Assembly: GCA_001627335.1 (NCBI GenBank)
Contig: LUPK01000033.1
Coordinates: 62,001 to 126,000 of the forward strand
Direction: 5' to 3'
Source of the DNA: Nocardioides sp. REDSEA-S33_B3
GTDB lineage: Bacteria; Actinomycetota; Actinomycetes; Propionibacteriales; Nocardioidaceae
DNA: 64,000 nucleotides
The notes beneath the pieces were generated by a model, which made no database searches, was not told the DNA's origin, and worked only from the letters and a program-made list of their open reading frames with translations. This document shows, piece by piece, positions 37,293-46,577 of the stretch. Made by a program: the position numbers and the translations under genes. The first letter of the stretch is position 1, and each line of letters begins with the position of its first letter.

Positions 37293-40142
37293 ATGGTTGA
37301 GGAGACCCGTACGCCGGAGACCGCCGACCTCATCGAGGCCGACCGCCGCGAGCCCCGGGTGTCGGCGTTCGCGGGGGGCGTGTCCTCCGACGAGCAGCAC
37401 GCCTCGCTGCGGGCGTCGGTGCGTCAGCTCGGCCGCCTGCTCGGGGAGGCGATCAGCCGGCACCAGGGTCCGGAGACGCTCGCGCTGGTCGAGCAGGTCC
37501 GCGAGCTCTCGCGCGACCCCGACGACGGCGACCTGCACGCGCTGCTCAGCGAGCAGGACGACGCGACGGCCGTGACCCTGGCGCGCGCATTCACGGCGTA
37601 CTTCCAGCTCGTCAACGTCACCGAGCAGCTGCACCGCTGGCAGGAGGTGACCGAGGACGGCGAGGGGCCGCTGGCCGCGACGACCGGCCGCATCCGTGAG
37701 GCGCTCGACGAGGGCTCGCTGAGCCCGGAGCTGCTGACCGAGGTGCTCGGCCGGGTCGAGTACCGCCCCGTCTTCACCGCCCACCCCACCGAGTCCACCC
37801 GCCGCACGGTCCTGCGGCTGCTGCGCAAGGTCGCCGCGACGATCGCCGCCGCCGAGGACCCGCGCCGCCGCCCCGGCGACGACGCGCGCACCGAGCGCCG
37901 CCTCGCCGAGCTGGTCGACCTGCTGTGGCAGACCGACGAGCTGCGCATCGCCAAGCCGCAGCCCACCGACGAGGCGCGCACCGCGCTCTACTACCTCGCC
38001 CAGATCGCCCAGCACGTCATCCCCGGGCTGATGGAGGAGCTGCAGCACCAGCTCGGCACCGTCGGTGTCGAGCTGCCCGCCGACGCGCGGCCGCTGCGCT
38101 TCGGCACGTGGGCGGGCGGCGACCGCGACGGCAACCCGTTCGTCACCCCGGAGGTCACGCTGGAGGTGCTCGGCCTGCAGCATGACTTCGGGCTGCGCGA
38201 GCTGGTCCGCCAGGTCGAAGAGCTGCTCACCGAGATGAGCGCCTCCACCCGCGTCGTCGACGTGACCGAGGAGCTCCAGGAGTCGCTGGCCGCCGACGCC
38301 GAGGCGCTGCCGATCACCTACTCCACGATCAAGCGGCTCAACGCCGAGGAGCCCTACCGCCTCAAGCTCAGCTTCGTCCGCGTCCGTCTCCAGCGCACCC
38401 GCGACCGGCTCGCGAACGGCACCGCCCACGAGCCCGGCCGCGACTACCTCGGGTTCGCCGAGCTGCTGCGCGACCTCACGCTCGTGCGCGACTCGATGCT
38501 CGCTGACGGCGACACGCTGACCGGCAACGGCGCGATCCTGCGGATGATCCGCACCGCCACCGCGACCGGCCTCGGCATGGCGACCCTCGACGTGCGCGAG
38601 CACAGCGGCAAGCACCACGACGCCCTCGCGGAGCTCTTCGACCGCACCGGCGAGCTCGACGTGCCGTACGCCGACCTCGACCGTGAGCAGCGCATCGAGC
38701 TGCTCTCCCGGGAGATGGCGGGTCGGCGTCCGCTCGTCGGCGCCGGGCACCCGCTGGGTGACGGTCAGGCCGCCGCCAGCCTGGAGCTGATGCAGACCCT
38801 GCGCACGGCGCTGGACACCTACGGCCCCGACGTCGTCGAGACCTACATCGTGTCGATGGCGCACGACGTCGACGACCTCTTCGCGGTCGTGGTGCTGGCC
38901 CGCGAGGCCGGGCTGGTCGACACAGGCGCCGAGGGGGAGGACGCGGTCGCGCGGATCGGGTTCGCCCCGCTCTTCGAGACCGTCGCCGAGCTCGAGGTGG
39001 CGGGGCCGCTGCTGGAGCGGCTGCTCTCGGACCCGGCGTACCGTCGCGTGGTCGCCGCCCGCGGGGACGTGCAGGAGATCATGCTCGGCTACTCAGACTC
39101 CTCCAAGGACGCCGGCATCGCCGCCTCGCAGTGGCAGATCCACCGCGCCCAGCGGGCGCTGCGCGACATCGCCCGCGAGCACGGCGTGCGGCTGCGGCTC
39201 TTCCACGGCCGCGGCGGCTCGGTGGGTCGTGGCGGTGGCCCGACGGCGGAGGCGATCCTCTCCCAGCCCTACGGCTCTCTCGACGGGCCCATCAAGGTGA
39301 CCGAGCAGGGCGAGGTCATCTCCGACAAGTACCTCCTGCCCGAGCTCGGTCGCTACAACCTCGAGGGCGCGCTCGCCGCCGTGGTCGAGGCATCGGTCCT
39401 GCACCGCACCTCGCTGCTGCCGCAGGAGGTCCTCGACGACTGGAACGGCACCATGGACCTGGTCGCCGGCCACGGCCAGACGGCCTACCGCGGGCTGGTG
39501 CGCGACGAGGCGCTCGTGCCGTTCTTCGTCACCGCGACCCCGGTCGACGAGCTGGGCAAGATGAACATCGGCTCGCGCCCGTCCAAGCGCCCCGGCGGCG
39601 CCGGCGGCCTCGACGACCTGCGCGCGATCCCGTGGGTCTTCGGGTGGACCCAGTCGCGGATCATCCTGCCCGGCTGGTTCGGCGTCGGCTCCGGCCTCGC
39701 CGCGGCCCGCGAGGACGGTCGCCTGGAGACGCTGCAGGAGATGTACGGCTCTTGGAGCTTCTTCCGCACCTTCCTCTCCAACGTGCAGATGACGCTCACC
39801 AAGACCGACCTCGACATCGCCGGTCGCTACGTCCGCACCCTCGTGCCCGACGAGGCGGCCGGCATCTTCGACGTCATCCGCGCCGAGCACGAGCGCACCG
39901 TCGAGGAGGTGCTGCGGGTGACCGGCCAGTCCGCGCTGCTCGAGCAGGCTCCGGTGCTGCGCCGCACCCTCGAGCTGCGCGACCACTACCTCGCGCCGCT
40001 GCACGCGCTCCAGGTCTCGATGCTGGCCCGCTCCCGCGAGGCCGTCGGCGACGACCCGGACGCCTCCGCGCCCGAGGACGTCCAACGCGCGCTGTCGCTG
40101 ACGATCAACGGCATCGCCGCGGGGCTGCGAAACACCGGCTGA
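37293..40142 (+). CDS. ppc: Phosphoenolpyruvate carboxylase
   Basis: Carboxylates PEP to oxaloacetate to replenish the TCA cycle; cytosolic tetramer. The 949-residue product has the catalytic histidine His164 in [13 protein letters not shown], the bicarbonate/PEP-binding region [14 protein letters not shown], the second signature [17 protein letters not shown] [13 protein letters not shown], the glycine-rich [14 protein letters not shown] and the C-terminal NTG ending typical of bacterial PEPC. The start is ATG 37293 with no clear Shine-Dalgarno site. It sits between purB and the MFS transporter, not in an obvious operon. Allosteric control cannot be read here. Confidence 0.97.
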   Translation: MVEETRTPETADLIEADRREPRVSAFAGGVSSDEQHASLRASVRQLGRLLGEAISRHQGPETLALVEQVRELSRDPDDGDLHALLSEQDDATAVTLARAFTAYFQLVNVTEQLHRWQEVTEDGEGPLAATTGRIREALDEGSLSPELLTEVLGRVEYRPVFTAHPTESTRRTVLRLLRKVAATIAAAEDPRRRPGDDARTERRLAELVDLLWQTDELRIAKPQPTDEARTALYYLAQIAQHVIPGLMEELQHQLGTVGVELPADARPLRFGTWAGGDRDGNPFVTPEVTLEVLGLQHDFGLRELVRQVEELLTEMSASTRVVDVTEELQESLAADAEALPITYSTIKRLNAEEPYRLKLSFVRVRLQRTRDRLANGTAHEPGRDYLGFAELLRDLTLVRDSMLADGDTLTGNGAILRMIRTATATGLGMATLDVREHSGKHHDALAELFDRTGELDVPYADLDREQRIELLSREMAGRRPLVGAGHPLGDGQAAASLELMQTLRTALDTYGPDVVETYIVSMAHDVDDLFAVVVLAREAGLVDTGAEGEDAVARIGFAPLFETVAELEVAGPLLERLLSDPAYRRVVAARGDVQEIMLGYSDSSKDAGIAASQWQIHRAQRALRDIAREHGVRLRLFHGRGGSVGRGGGPTAEAILSQPYGSLDGPIKVTEQGEVISDKYLLPELGRYNLEGALAAVVEASVLHRTSLLPQEVLDDWNGTMDLVAGHGQTAYRGLVRDEALVPFFVTATPVDELGKMNIGSRPSKRPGGAGGLDDLRAIPWVFGWTQSRIILPGWFGVGSGLAAAREDGRLETLQEMYGSWSFFRTFLSNVQMTLTKTDLDIAGRYVRTLVPDEAAGIFDVIRAEHERTVEEVLRVTGQSALLEQAPVLRRTLELRDHYLAPLHALQVSMLARSREAVGDDPDASAPEDVQRALSLTINGIAAGLRNTG

Positions 40143-40175
40143 TCCCGGCTGACCCCGGGCTGGCCCGGGGTGGCC

Positions 40176-40263
40176 GTAGCCGGACGGACCGAACCGGCTG
40201 GTCGACCACCGACCCACGCGGCGTGTCCGTCAGTTCCGCCGCTGTTCGGTCCGTCCGGCTACG
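40176..40263. repeat. Perfect 19-bp inverted repeat with 50-bp interior
   Basis: CGTAGCCGGACGGACCGAA (40176-40194) is matched exactly by TTCGGTCCGTCCGGCTACG (40245-40263). It lies between the convergent ppc and MFS genes. The layout resembles the terminal inverted repeats of a tiny non-autonomous element, or a long-stem terminator; no target duplication was seen. Confidence 0.85.
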
Positions 40264-40275
40264 TGGGGGCATTCG

Positions 40276-41711
40276 TCACGACCGCAACGAGCGGACCGCG
40301 ACGGCCAGCGAAGCGGCGACCATCAGCGCGGCCACGACCAGCGCCGCGCGCAGGCCGGCGGCAGCGCCGTACGACGTGGCGACGACGGTGTAGGCGGTGA
40401 CGCCTGCGGCCGTGCCGAGCGCCGAGCCGATGCGCTGGCCGGTCTGCAGCGCCCCGCCGGCAGCGCCGCCCATCCGCGGCGGGACCTCGTCGAGGGTGAG
40501 GGTGATGTTGGGGGAGATGACCGCCCCGCCACCGAGCCCGGCGACGAACAGCAGCGGCGTCAGCACCCACCCGATGCCGGCGCCGTCCTGCCCGGGCAGC
40601 ACCACGGCGAGCGCGACCACCGACAGCAGCACCACGACGAGCGCGGCGACGGTCAGCGGGCGCCCGCCCGCCCGGCGAGCGGCGAGGAGATCGCCGAGCC
40701 GCCGGCGAACCCGGTCAGCACGGCGCCCGCCGCCAGCGGCCCCAGCCCCAGCTCGGTCTGCAGGTGGATGGCGAGGACGAGCACGAGCCCCGTAAAGCCG
40801 GTGAAGTAGAGGCTGCCGACCGCGATGCCGTCGGCGAACCCGGGGGTACGCCGGAGCAGGCCGACGTCCAGCAGCGGCGCACCGCCCCGCGCCACCACCC
40901 GGCGCTCCCACCGCACGAACGCCCAACCCAGCGCCGGGACCGCCGCGAGCAGGACCAGCCAGCGGTACCCGCCGCCCTCCAGGCTCACCAGCGGGTAGAT
41001 CACGCACAGCACGGCCAGCCCGAGCAGGAGCGCGCCGACGAGGTCGAGCCTGGGGTCGTCGCCCTCCGAGGAGACCTCGGACGGGACGATCCGGGCGACC
41101 AGCACGAGCGCCACCAGTCCGACGGGCACGTTGACCCAGAAGATCCAGCGCCAGCCGTCCTCGCTGCCTGCCAGGGTGATGATCAGCCCGCCGAGCACGG
41201 GGCCGAGCGCGGAGGAGATCGAGACGACGAAGCCGAAGAGGCCGAAGGCCCGTCCCCGCTCCGCGCCCCGGAAGAGCGTCTGGATGAGCCCGGAGTTCTG
41301 CGGGGTCAGCAGCCCGGCGCTGATGCCCTGGAGCAGCCTCGCGGCCACCACGAGCTCGATGCCCGGGGCGATCCCGACGAGCGCGCTGGAAACCACGAAC
41401 CCGGTCAGCCCGACCAGCATCAGCCGCCGTCGCCCGAACGCGTCGCCGAGCCGCCCGCCGATCACGAGCACCAGGCCGAAGCTCAGCGCGTACCCCGACA
41501 CCACCCACTGCACCGCGGCCGCCGACGTGTCCAGCCCCGACTGCATCGAGGGGATCGCGACGTTGACGATCGTGACGTCGAGCAGCGACATGAAGCCGAC
41601 GACCAGCGACACCGCGAGGATGCGCCAGCGCCGCGGGTCCGGCTCGTACGCCGTGCTCCGCCGCCCCTCCGCGTCCTCGCCCGTCGCGGGCTGCGCCTGC
41701 TGCTCGACCAC
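40276..41711 (-). pseudogene. MFS drug:H+ antiporter (DHA2 type), frameshifted
   Basis: Multidrug-efflux-type transporter with about 14 membrane segments. The first frame, from about GTG 41711, covers ILAVSLVVGFMSLLDVTIVN, motif A GGRLGDAFGRRRLML and GLLTPQNSGLIQTLF, and runs to a stop at 40653. The remaining four segments (VVVLLSVVALAVVLPGQDGA to the end at 40276) are in another frame. The break falls in a CGCC/GGGC tetranucleotide repeat near 40661-40673; one more unit would restore the frame and read LAGRAGGRPLTVAAL. It may be slippage, a genuine lesion or a sequencing error. It is divergent from the monooxygenase-like gene. Confidence 0.85.
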
Positions 41712-41774
41712 CACCCCACCCTCTCCCCGCGCCCAACACCCTCCCGGGTCGAGCACAGCCGGTCGAGCACAGCG

Positions 41775-41858
41775 GGTCGAGCCGGCGCATTGGTACGCCG
41801 GCTCGGCGTGCGGGTGGGTCGAACCGGCGCATTGGTACGCCGGCCCGGCGTGCTGGGG
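41775..41858. repeat. Two 42-bp direct repeats, each with a CCGGCG/CGCCGG hairpin
   Basis: Unit 1 (41775-41816) and unit 2 (41817-41858) agree at 38 of 42 positions. Each holds CCGGCGCATTGGTACGCCGG, a six-base-pair hairpin with loop CATTGGTA. Related hairpins occur at 32897-32922 and 56999-57032. They fill the spacer between the divergent MFS and monooxygenase-like genes, possibly within the MFS promoter region. Confidence 0.85.
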
Positions 41859-41937
41859 CGTGGTGGTGGCCACTCGGGAAGGTTGTGGAGGAGTGCCGAC
41901 GTGGCGGACCGGGTGCAGGGCCGCGACCATAGGGGGC

Positions 41938-42525
41938 ATGTCCACCCCCGTCACCGTGAGCATCACCCGGCATCTCGACCCCGGCCGCGAGGTCGAGATG
42001 ACCAGCTGGCTGCAGGCGGGTACGACGTTGGCCCAGCGCTTCCCGGGGTTCCTCGGCGCCGGGTGGGTCCGGCCGGAGGCCGACTCCGAGACGTGGCACA
42101 TGCTCTACCGGTTCGCCGACGCCGAGTCGCTCCAGGCGTGGGAGGACTCCCCGCAGCGACAGTGGTGGCGCGACTCCGCGGCCGGGCTGGGCGTCGTGGA
42201 GAGCCGAGTGGAGCGGCGTACCGGGATCGAGGGCTGGTTCGACGAGCCGCACTCCCGCGACATCCGTGACCTCCGCATGGGCCCGAAGGCGCCGCCGCGG
42301 TGGAAGCAGGCGGTGACCATCTTCCTGGTGTTCTACCCGTTGTCGGTGCTGGTCAACTGGCTGGCCGGCGCGGTCGGGGTCAACGACCTGACGCTGCTGC
42401 TGCGGGTCTTCCTGGTCATCGCGGTGATGACGCCGACGATGACGTACTTCGCGCTGCCGTGGATCACGCGACGGATGGAGTGGTTCCTCCAGGGGCAGCC
42501 GCCGCCCTGGCGCCGCGCACGGTGA
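41938..42525 (+). CDS. Antibiotic biosynthesis monooxygenase-like protein with C-terminal membrane segments
   Basis: The 195-residue protein has an N-terminal ABM-like ferredoxin fold (VTVSITRHLDPGREVEMTSW, then WHMLYRFADAESLQAWEDSP) and two C-terminal membrane segments (about 123-143 and 153-173) after PPRWKQAVTIFLVFYPLSVL. This ABM-plus-membrane form is a known variant of unknown substrate; it may be a membrane-tethered small-molecule-binding protein rather than an oxygenase. ATG 41938 follows AGGGGG. It is divergent from the broken MFS gene, across the two 42-bp repeats. Confidence 0.85.
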   Translation: MSTPVTVSITRHLDPGREVEMTSWLQAGTTLAQRFPGFLGAGWVRPEADSETWHMLYRFADAESLQAWEDSPQRQWWRDSAAGLGVVESRVERRTGIEGWFDEPHSRDIRDLRMGPKAPPRWKQAVTIFLVFYPLSVLVNWLAGAVGVNDLTLLLRVFLVIAVMTPTMTYFALPWITRRMEWFLQGQPPPWRRAR

Positions 42526-42534
42526 GTGGCGGGG

Positions 42535-42630
42535 TCTCGACGTCCGCTCGTCGCTGGCGCTCCTCGCTGCTCGACCACCGGGACCGGCCCGCTGCTCGCC
42601 GGCGCTCCTCGCTGCTCGACCACCGGGGGG
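42535..42630. repeat. Dispersed GCTCCTCGCTGCTCGACCACCGGG repeat, tandem partial copies
   Basis: GGCGCTCCTCGCTGCTCGAC followed by CACCGGG appears twice (about 42555-42581 and 42601-42627) after a GGGGTCTCGAC start. It belongs to the dispersed family at 28650-28728 and 52862-52930. It lies between the monooxygenase-like gene and purC. Confidence 0.65.
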
Positions 42631-42648
42631 CGGCCCTAGGCTGGGGCC

Positions 42649-43545
42649 GTGGCCGACCTGAACATCCCGCCCGCTCCCGCGATCGCCGGCACCCGGCACG
42701 TCCACTCCGGCAAGGTGCGTGACCTCTACGAGGTCACCGAGGGCGACCACGCCGGCCGCTTCCTCATGGTCGCCAGCGACCGCCTCTCGATCTTCGACTT
42801 CGTGCTCGACACCACGATCCCCGACAAGGGCGAGATCCTGACCCGGATGTCGCTGTGGTGGTTCGAGCAGCTCTCCGACCTGGTCCCGCACCACGTGGTG
42901 TCCACCGACGTGCCCGAGGCCGTCCGCGGCCGCGCGGTGATCTGCGAGAAGCTCGACATGTTCCCGGTCGAGTGCGTGGCCCGCGGCTACCTCACCGGCT
43001 CCGGCCTCATCGACTACCGCGCCACCGGCGAGGTCTGCGGGGTCCCGCTGCCCGCCGGTCTGGTCGACGGCAGCCGCCTGGACCACCCGATCTTCACCCC
43101 CGCCACGAAGGCCGAGCTCGGCGACCACGACGAGAACGTCTCCTACGACGCCGTCGTGGCGACCATCGGTGCCGACGACGCGGCCGCCCTGCGCGACCTG
43201 ACGCTGCAGGTCTACGCCCGCGCCGAGTCGCTGGCCCGGGAGCGCGGCATCCTGCTGGCCGACACGAAGCTGGAGTTCGGGCGGAGGTCGGACGGGGCCG
43301 TCGTCCTGGGCGACGAGGTGCTCACCCCCGACTCCAGCCGGTTCTGGCCGGCCGACGACTACGAGCCCGGCCGCACCCAGCCGTCCTACGACAAGCAGAT
43401 CGTGCGCAACTGGGCACTCTCTCCCGAGTCGGGCTGGGACAAGGCGTCCGGCGAGGCGCCGCCCGCGCTGCCCACCGAGGTCGTCGAGCGCACCCGTTCG
43501 CGCTACATCGAGGCCTACGAGCGCCTCACCGGCCAGCGGTTCTGA
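42649..43545 (+). CDS. purC: SAICAR synthetase
   Basis: ATP-dependent ligation of aspartate to CAIR, step 8 (bacterial numbering varies) of purine synthesis. The 298-residue product has HSGKVRDLYEV, MVASDRLSIFDFVLDTTIPD, the signature FPVECVARGYLTGSG and the second signature LADTKLEFGRR, typical of the longer fungal/actinobacterial type. GTG 42649 is preceded by TAGGCT (42637-42642) six bases upstream with no Shine-Dalgarno site, so the transcript is likely leaderless. An SRPBCC protein follows 14 bp later. Confidence 0.97.
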   Translation: MADLNIPPAPAIAGTRHVHSGKVRDLYEVTEGDHAGRFLMVASDRLSIFDFVLDTTIPDKGEILTRMSLWWFEQLSDLVPHHVVSTDVPEAVRGRAVICEKLDMFPVECVARGYLTGSGLIDYRATGEVCGVPLPAGLVDGSRLDHPIFTPATKAELGDHDENVSYDAVVATIGADDAAALRDLTLQVYARAESLARERGILLADTKLEFGRRSDGAVVLGDEVLTPDSSRFWPADDYEPGRTQPSYDKQIVRNWALSPESGWDKASGEAPPALPTEVVERTRSRYIEAYERLTGQRF

Positions 43546-43559
43546 GAGCGGGTACGACG

Positions 43560-43988
43560 ATGCACACCGTCGGCGGCACCGTGCCGTTCCCCGTGCCGGC
43601 CGAGGTGGCCTTCGACTACCTCGTCGACCCGGCCAACCGCCCCCAGTGGCAGTCCAGCCTGGCCGCGGTCGAGGACGTCACCGGGCAGGTCGGGGTCGGG
43701 CAGACCTGGACCGACGTCACCAGGCCCGGGCTGCGTCCGGCGATGCGCACCACCTCCTACGACCGGCCGCGCCAGTGGTCCGAGGACGGCACCTGGAAGG
43801 CCGTGACGGCCGCGCTGGACCTGGAGTTCGTCCCGACCGGGACCGGGTGCGACGTGCGGTTCCGCTTCCGGATCACCGGGCCCGGGCCGGTGCGTGGGAT
43901 CGGGTTGCTGGCGTCGTACGCCTCGGTGCTGCCGGTGCGCGCCGACCTGAGGAAGGCCGCGCAGATCCTGGGGTCGCGAAGCCGCTGA
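43560..43988 (+). CDS. SRPBCC family protein
   Basis: The 142-residue protein has the START/Bet v1-like pattern of ligand-binding SRPBCC proteins: VPFPVPAEVAFDYLVDPANRPQWQSSL at the start (read as VPAEVAFDYLVDPANRPQW), a beta region with VRFRFRITGPGPVRG and a long C-terminal helix ADLRKAAQIL. The ligand is unknown. ATG 43560 lies 14 bp after purC, so it may be read from the purC transcript. No signal peptide or membrane segment is seen. Confidence 0.85.
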   Translation: MHTVGGTVPFPVPAEVAFDYLVDPANRPQWQSSLAAVEDVTGQVGVGQTWTDVTRPGLRPAMRTTSYDRPRQWSEDGTWKAVTAALDLEFVPTGTGCDVRFRFRITGPGPVRGIGLLASYASVLPVRADLRKAAQILGSRSR

Positions 43989-44115
43989 GGCAGGGCTGGG
44001 CAGGTCGTCGCTGTGGCGGGATCCAGCACCGGCGCCGATCTTTGGACGGCAGCACTGCCCGCGTTGGTGACCGGTCGGTAGGTTGGCGCCGAACCCGACG
44101 TGACGGAGGCCACCT

Positions 44116-45708
44116 GTGACCAGCTACAACCTCGCGAGCCTGCTCGAGACCAGCGCTGCGACGTACCCCGAGCGTGACGCCATCGTCTTCGGCGACACGC
44201 GCCTGAACTACGCGACCGTGAACACCCTGGCCAACCAGGTCGCCGGCGCGCTCGCCGAGCGCGGCATCGGCCACGGCGACAAGGTCGCGCTGTCGTGCCC
44301 GAACCTGCCGTACTTCTCGATCGTCTACTACGGCATCCTCAAGGCCGGCGCGACCGTGGTGCCGCTCAACGTGCTGCTGAAGGGCCGTGAGGTGGCCTAC
44401 CACCTCGCCGACTCCGAGGCCAAGGCCCTGTTCTGCTTCCAGGGCACCCCGGAGCTGCCGATCGGTGAGGCCGGCCACGAGGGCTTCACCGCCACCGAGG
44501 GCTGCGAGCACTTCTTCATGATCACCGCCGACCCGGCCGCGGCCTCGCCGATCGAGGGCACCACCACCTTGTTCCAGGCGATCGGGTCGCAGGCGCCGAC
44601 CTTCGAGACCGTCGCCACCGACGAGGACGACACCGCGGTCATCCTCTACACCTCCGGCACCACCGGCCAGCCCAAGGGCGCCGAGCTGCGGCACCGCAAC
44701 ATGCGCGACAACGCGCTCTCGGGCGAGGCACTGTTCGGTGCGAACGCGGAGACGCCCGACACCTACCTGTGCGTGCTGCCGCTGTTCCACTCCTTCGGTC
44801 AGACCGTCATCCAGAACGGCGGCTTCGCCTACGGCGGCACCGTGGTGATGCTGCCCCGCTTCGAGGCCGAGCCCGCGCTGGGCCTGATGCTCAAGGAGCA
44901 GGTCACCTTCTTCGCGGGCGTCCCGACGATGTACTGGGGCCTGCTGGGCGCGCTGACCCCCGACGTCGACGTGGAGACCCTCGCGAAGAACCTCCGCGTC
45001 GCCGCGGCCGGTGGCTCCGCGCTGCCGGTGGAGGTCCACAAGGACTTCGAGAAGAAGTTCGGCGTCACCATCCTGGAGGGCTACGGCCTCTCGGAGACCT
45101 CGCCGGTCGCCTCGTTCAGCCCGTACGGCGAGCCGCCGCGCGTGGGCTCGATCGGCACTCCCATCCCCGGGGTGGAGATGTGCCTGCTCCAGGCCGACTC
45201 CTGGGAGCGGGTGCCCGAGGACATTGAGGAGGACGGCAAGACCGCGGTCGGCGAGATCGCCATCAAGGGCCACAACATCATGAAGGGCTACTACAACCGT
45301 CCCGAGGCCACCGCCGAGGTGCTCGGCACGGTCGACGGGGCCGACGGCTGGTTCCGCTCAGGCGACCTGGGCCGCAAAGACGCCGACGGCTTCTACTACA
45401 TCGTCGACCGGTCCAAGGACATGATCATCCGCGGCGGCTACAACGTGTACCCCCGCGAGATCGAGGAGGTCCTGATGACCCACGAGGACGTCTCGCTGGC
45501 CGCGGTCATCGGCGTCCCCCACGAGTCCCACGGCGAGGAGGTCAAGGCGTACGTCATCCTCAACCCCGGCGCCACCACCACCGCCGAGGACCTCGTCGCG
45601 TGGGGCAAGGACCAGATGGCCAACTACAAGTACCCCCGCCTCGTCGAGATCGTCGAGAACCTCCCCATGACCGCCACCGGCAAGATCCTCAAGCGCGAGC
45701 TCTCGTGA
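44116..45708 (+). CDS. Long-chain fatty-acid-CoA ligase (AMP-binding family)
   Basis: Activates a carboxylic acid via acyl-AMP to the CoA thioester. The 530-residue product has the AMP-binding motif ILYTSGTTGQPKGAELRH, LPLFHSFGQT, the A5-like EGYGLSETSPV, WFRSGDLGRKDADGF, the hinge IIRGGYNVYPREIEE, and the catalytic lysine in TATGKILKREL at the C-terminus. The length and motifs suggest a medium- to long-chain fatty-acid ligase, but the chain length is not set by sequence. GTG 44116 has GGAGG upstream, and TAGGTT near 44080 is a possible -10. A small membrane protein overlaps its stop (GTGA). Confidence 0.93.
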   Translation: MTSYNLASLLETSAATYPERDAIVFGDTRLNYATVNTLANQVAGALAERGIGHGDKVALSCPNLPYFSIVYYGILKAGATVVPLNVLLKGREVAYHLADSEAKALFCFQGTPELPIGEAGHEGFTATEGCEHFFMITADPAAASPIEGTTTLFQAIGSQAPTFETVATDEDDTAVILYTSGTTGQPKGAELRHRNMRDNALSGEALFGANAETPDTYLCVLPLFHSFGQTVIQNGGFAYGGTVVMLPRFEAEPALGLMLKEQVTFFAGVPTMYWGLLGALTPDVDVETLAKNLRVAAAGGSALPVEVHKDFEKKFGVTILEGYGLSETSPVASFSPYGEPPRVGSIGTPIPGVEMCLLQADSWERVPEDIEEDGKTAVGEIAIKGHNIMKGYYNRPEATAEVLGTVDGADGWFRSGDLGRKDADGFYYIVDRSKDMIIRGGYNVYPREIEEVLMTHEDVSLAAVIGVPHESHGEEVKAYVILNPGATTTAEDLVAWGKDQMANYKYPRLVEIVENLPMTATGKILKRELS

Positions 45709-45854
45709 GGCTGGTCCTCCTGGCGGCCGCCGCCCTCATGACCGTGGGCGGCGGCCTCTGGTGGTACGGCTCGCCGGACGCCCCGTTCGGACCGCTCCTC
45801 GCGGGGCTGGGCGTCGCGCTGTTCATCGTGGTGCTGCGGCCGAGCCGTCACTGA
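45705..45854 (+). CDS. Small two-segment membrane protein
   Basis: The 49-residue hydrophobic protein has two membrane segments (about 3-19 and 28-44) separated by the turn YGSPDAPFG, ending RPSRH. GTG 45705 overlaps the ligase stop by 4 bp, indicating translational coupling. The open frame and coding-type third positions support it despite its size. No family was recognised; it may be an accessory of the acyl-CoA ligase or simply co-transcribed. Confidence 0.6.
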   Translation: MRLVLLAAAALMTVGGGLWWYGSPDAPFGPLLAGLGVALFIVVLRPSRH

Positions 45855-45994
45855 CGCACGGCCGAGAGGTCGCTGACGCACGGCCGAGAGGTCGCTGACG
45901 CACGGCCGAGAGGTCGCTGACGCACGGCCATGCGCGAGTGACGGTTGGGCCGTGCGCGGGTGACGGTTGGGCCGTGCGCGGGTGACCTCTCGGC
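45851..45994. repeat. 22-bp tandem repeat, locus 2, with inverted units
   Basis: Three full units of 22 bp start CTGACGCACGGCCGAGAGGT at 45851, 45873 and 45895, with a fourth partial unit at 45917. From about 45930 the unit turns round: inverted copies start CGTGCGCGGGTGACGGTTGG (45951) and CGTGCGCGGGTGACCTCTCG (45973). The unit is the same as at 31844-31909. The whole lies between convergent genes ending 45854 and 46004. Confidence 0.92.
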
Positions 45995-46003
45995 GCGTCC
46001 CCG

Positions 46004-46504
46004 TCAGTCGAACGGGTTCGGCAGCGCCCCGGGGAGGCCGGTGAGGAGCTCGCGGGCGCGGGCGGCCGACTTGTGCTCGACCAGCACCTCGTAGCGGGTG
46101 GCGACCACCTGGGTGACGGAGGAGAAGTCGCGCTGGCCGCGGGTGGCGGCGTAGCCCATCAGGGCGAAGATCAGTCCGAAGAGCGCGCCGATCAGCAGCG
46201 GCGGCAGCAGCGCCGCCAGCGCGGACTCGTCGGTGAGCAGCACGAAGATGAGCCCGACGAACAGGCCGAACCACGCACCGGAGGCCGCCCCGCTCAGGGC
46301 GACCCGGCCGGTGGTGAGCCGGCCGGTGATCTTCTCGACCCGCTTGAGGTCGGTGCCGACGATCATCAGCTGCTCGACGGGGAACTCCTCGTCGCTGAGG
46401 AAGTCGACGGTGCGCTGCGCCTGGGCGTAGTCGTCGTAGACCGCCAGGGACTGCGGGAACTCCAGGCTCAGCGGTGAGGCGAGGTTCGGGCGCGGCTGGC
46501 TCAT
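46004..46504 (-). CDS. General stress protein 17M-like membrane protein
   Basis: The 166-residue protein has an N-terminal domain like general stress protein 17M (LAVYDDYAQAQRTVDFLSDEEFP, read as AVYDDYAQAQRTVDFLSD, with LMIVGTDLKRVEKITGRLT), a glycine-rich membrane segment pair (about 76-120, GAWFGLFVGLIFVLL and LIGALFGLIFALMG) and a charged C-terminus. It may be stress-induced, but no role is established. ATG 46504 is used. It lies 73 bp downstream of the amidase gene on the same strand. Confidence 0.82.
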   Translation of the reverse strand: MSQPRPNLASPLSLEFPQSLAVYDDYAQAQRTVDFLSDEEFPVEQLMIVGTDLKRVEKITGRLTTGRVALSGAASGAWFGLFVGLIFVLLTDESALAALLPPLLIGALFGLIFALMGYAATRGQRDFSSVTQVVATRYEVLVEHKSAARARELLTGLPGALPNPFD

Positions 46505-46577
46505 GCCTCCAGTGTGCCGCAGCCGCCCCACCCGGTCGCGCCCGTGGACCCGCGTGAGCAGCCGGTCGTGCTGCGGG

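Noticed and set aside
40276..43128. A 950-residue minus-strand protein spanning the MFS gene and purC
   Set aside because: Only its C-terminal part is the MFS tail; the rest is an antisense frame across purC and neighbours.
45851..45994. CRISPR array from the regularly spaced 22-bp units
   Set aside because: Units abut with no unique spacers, the array inverts midway, and no cas gene is present.
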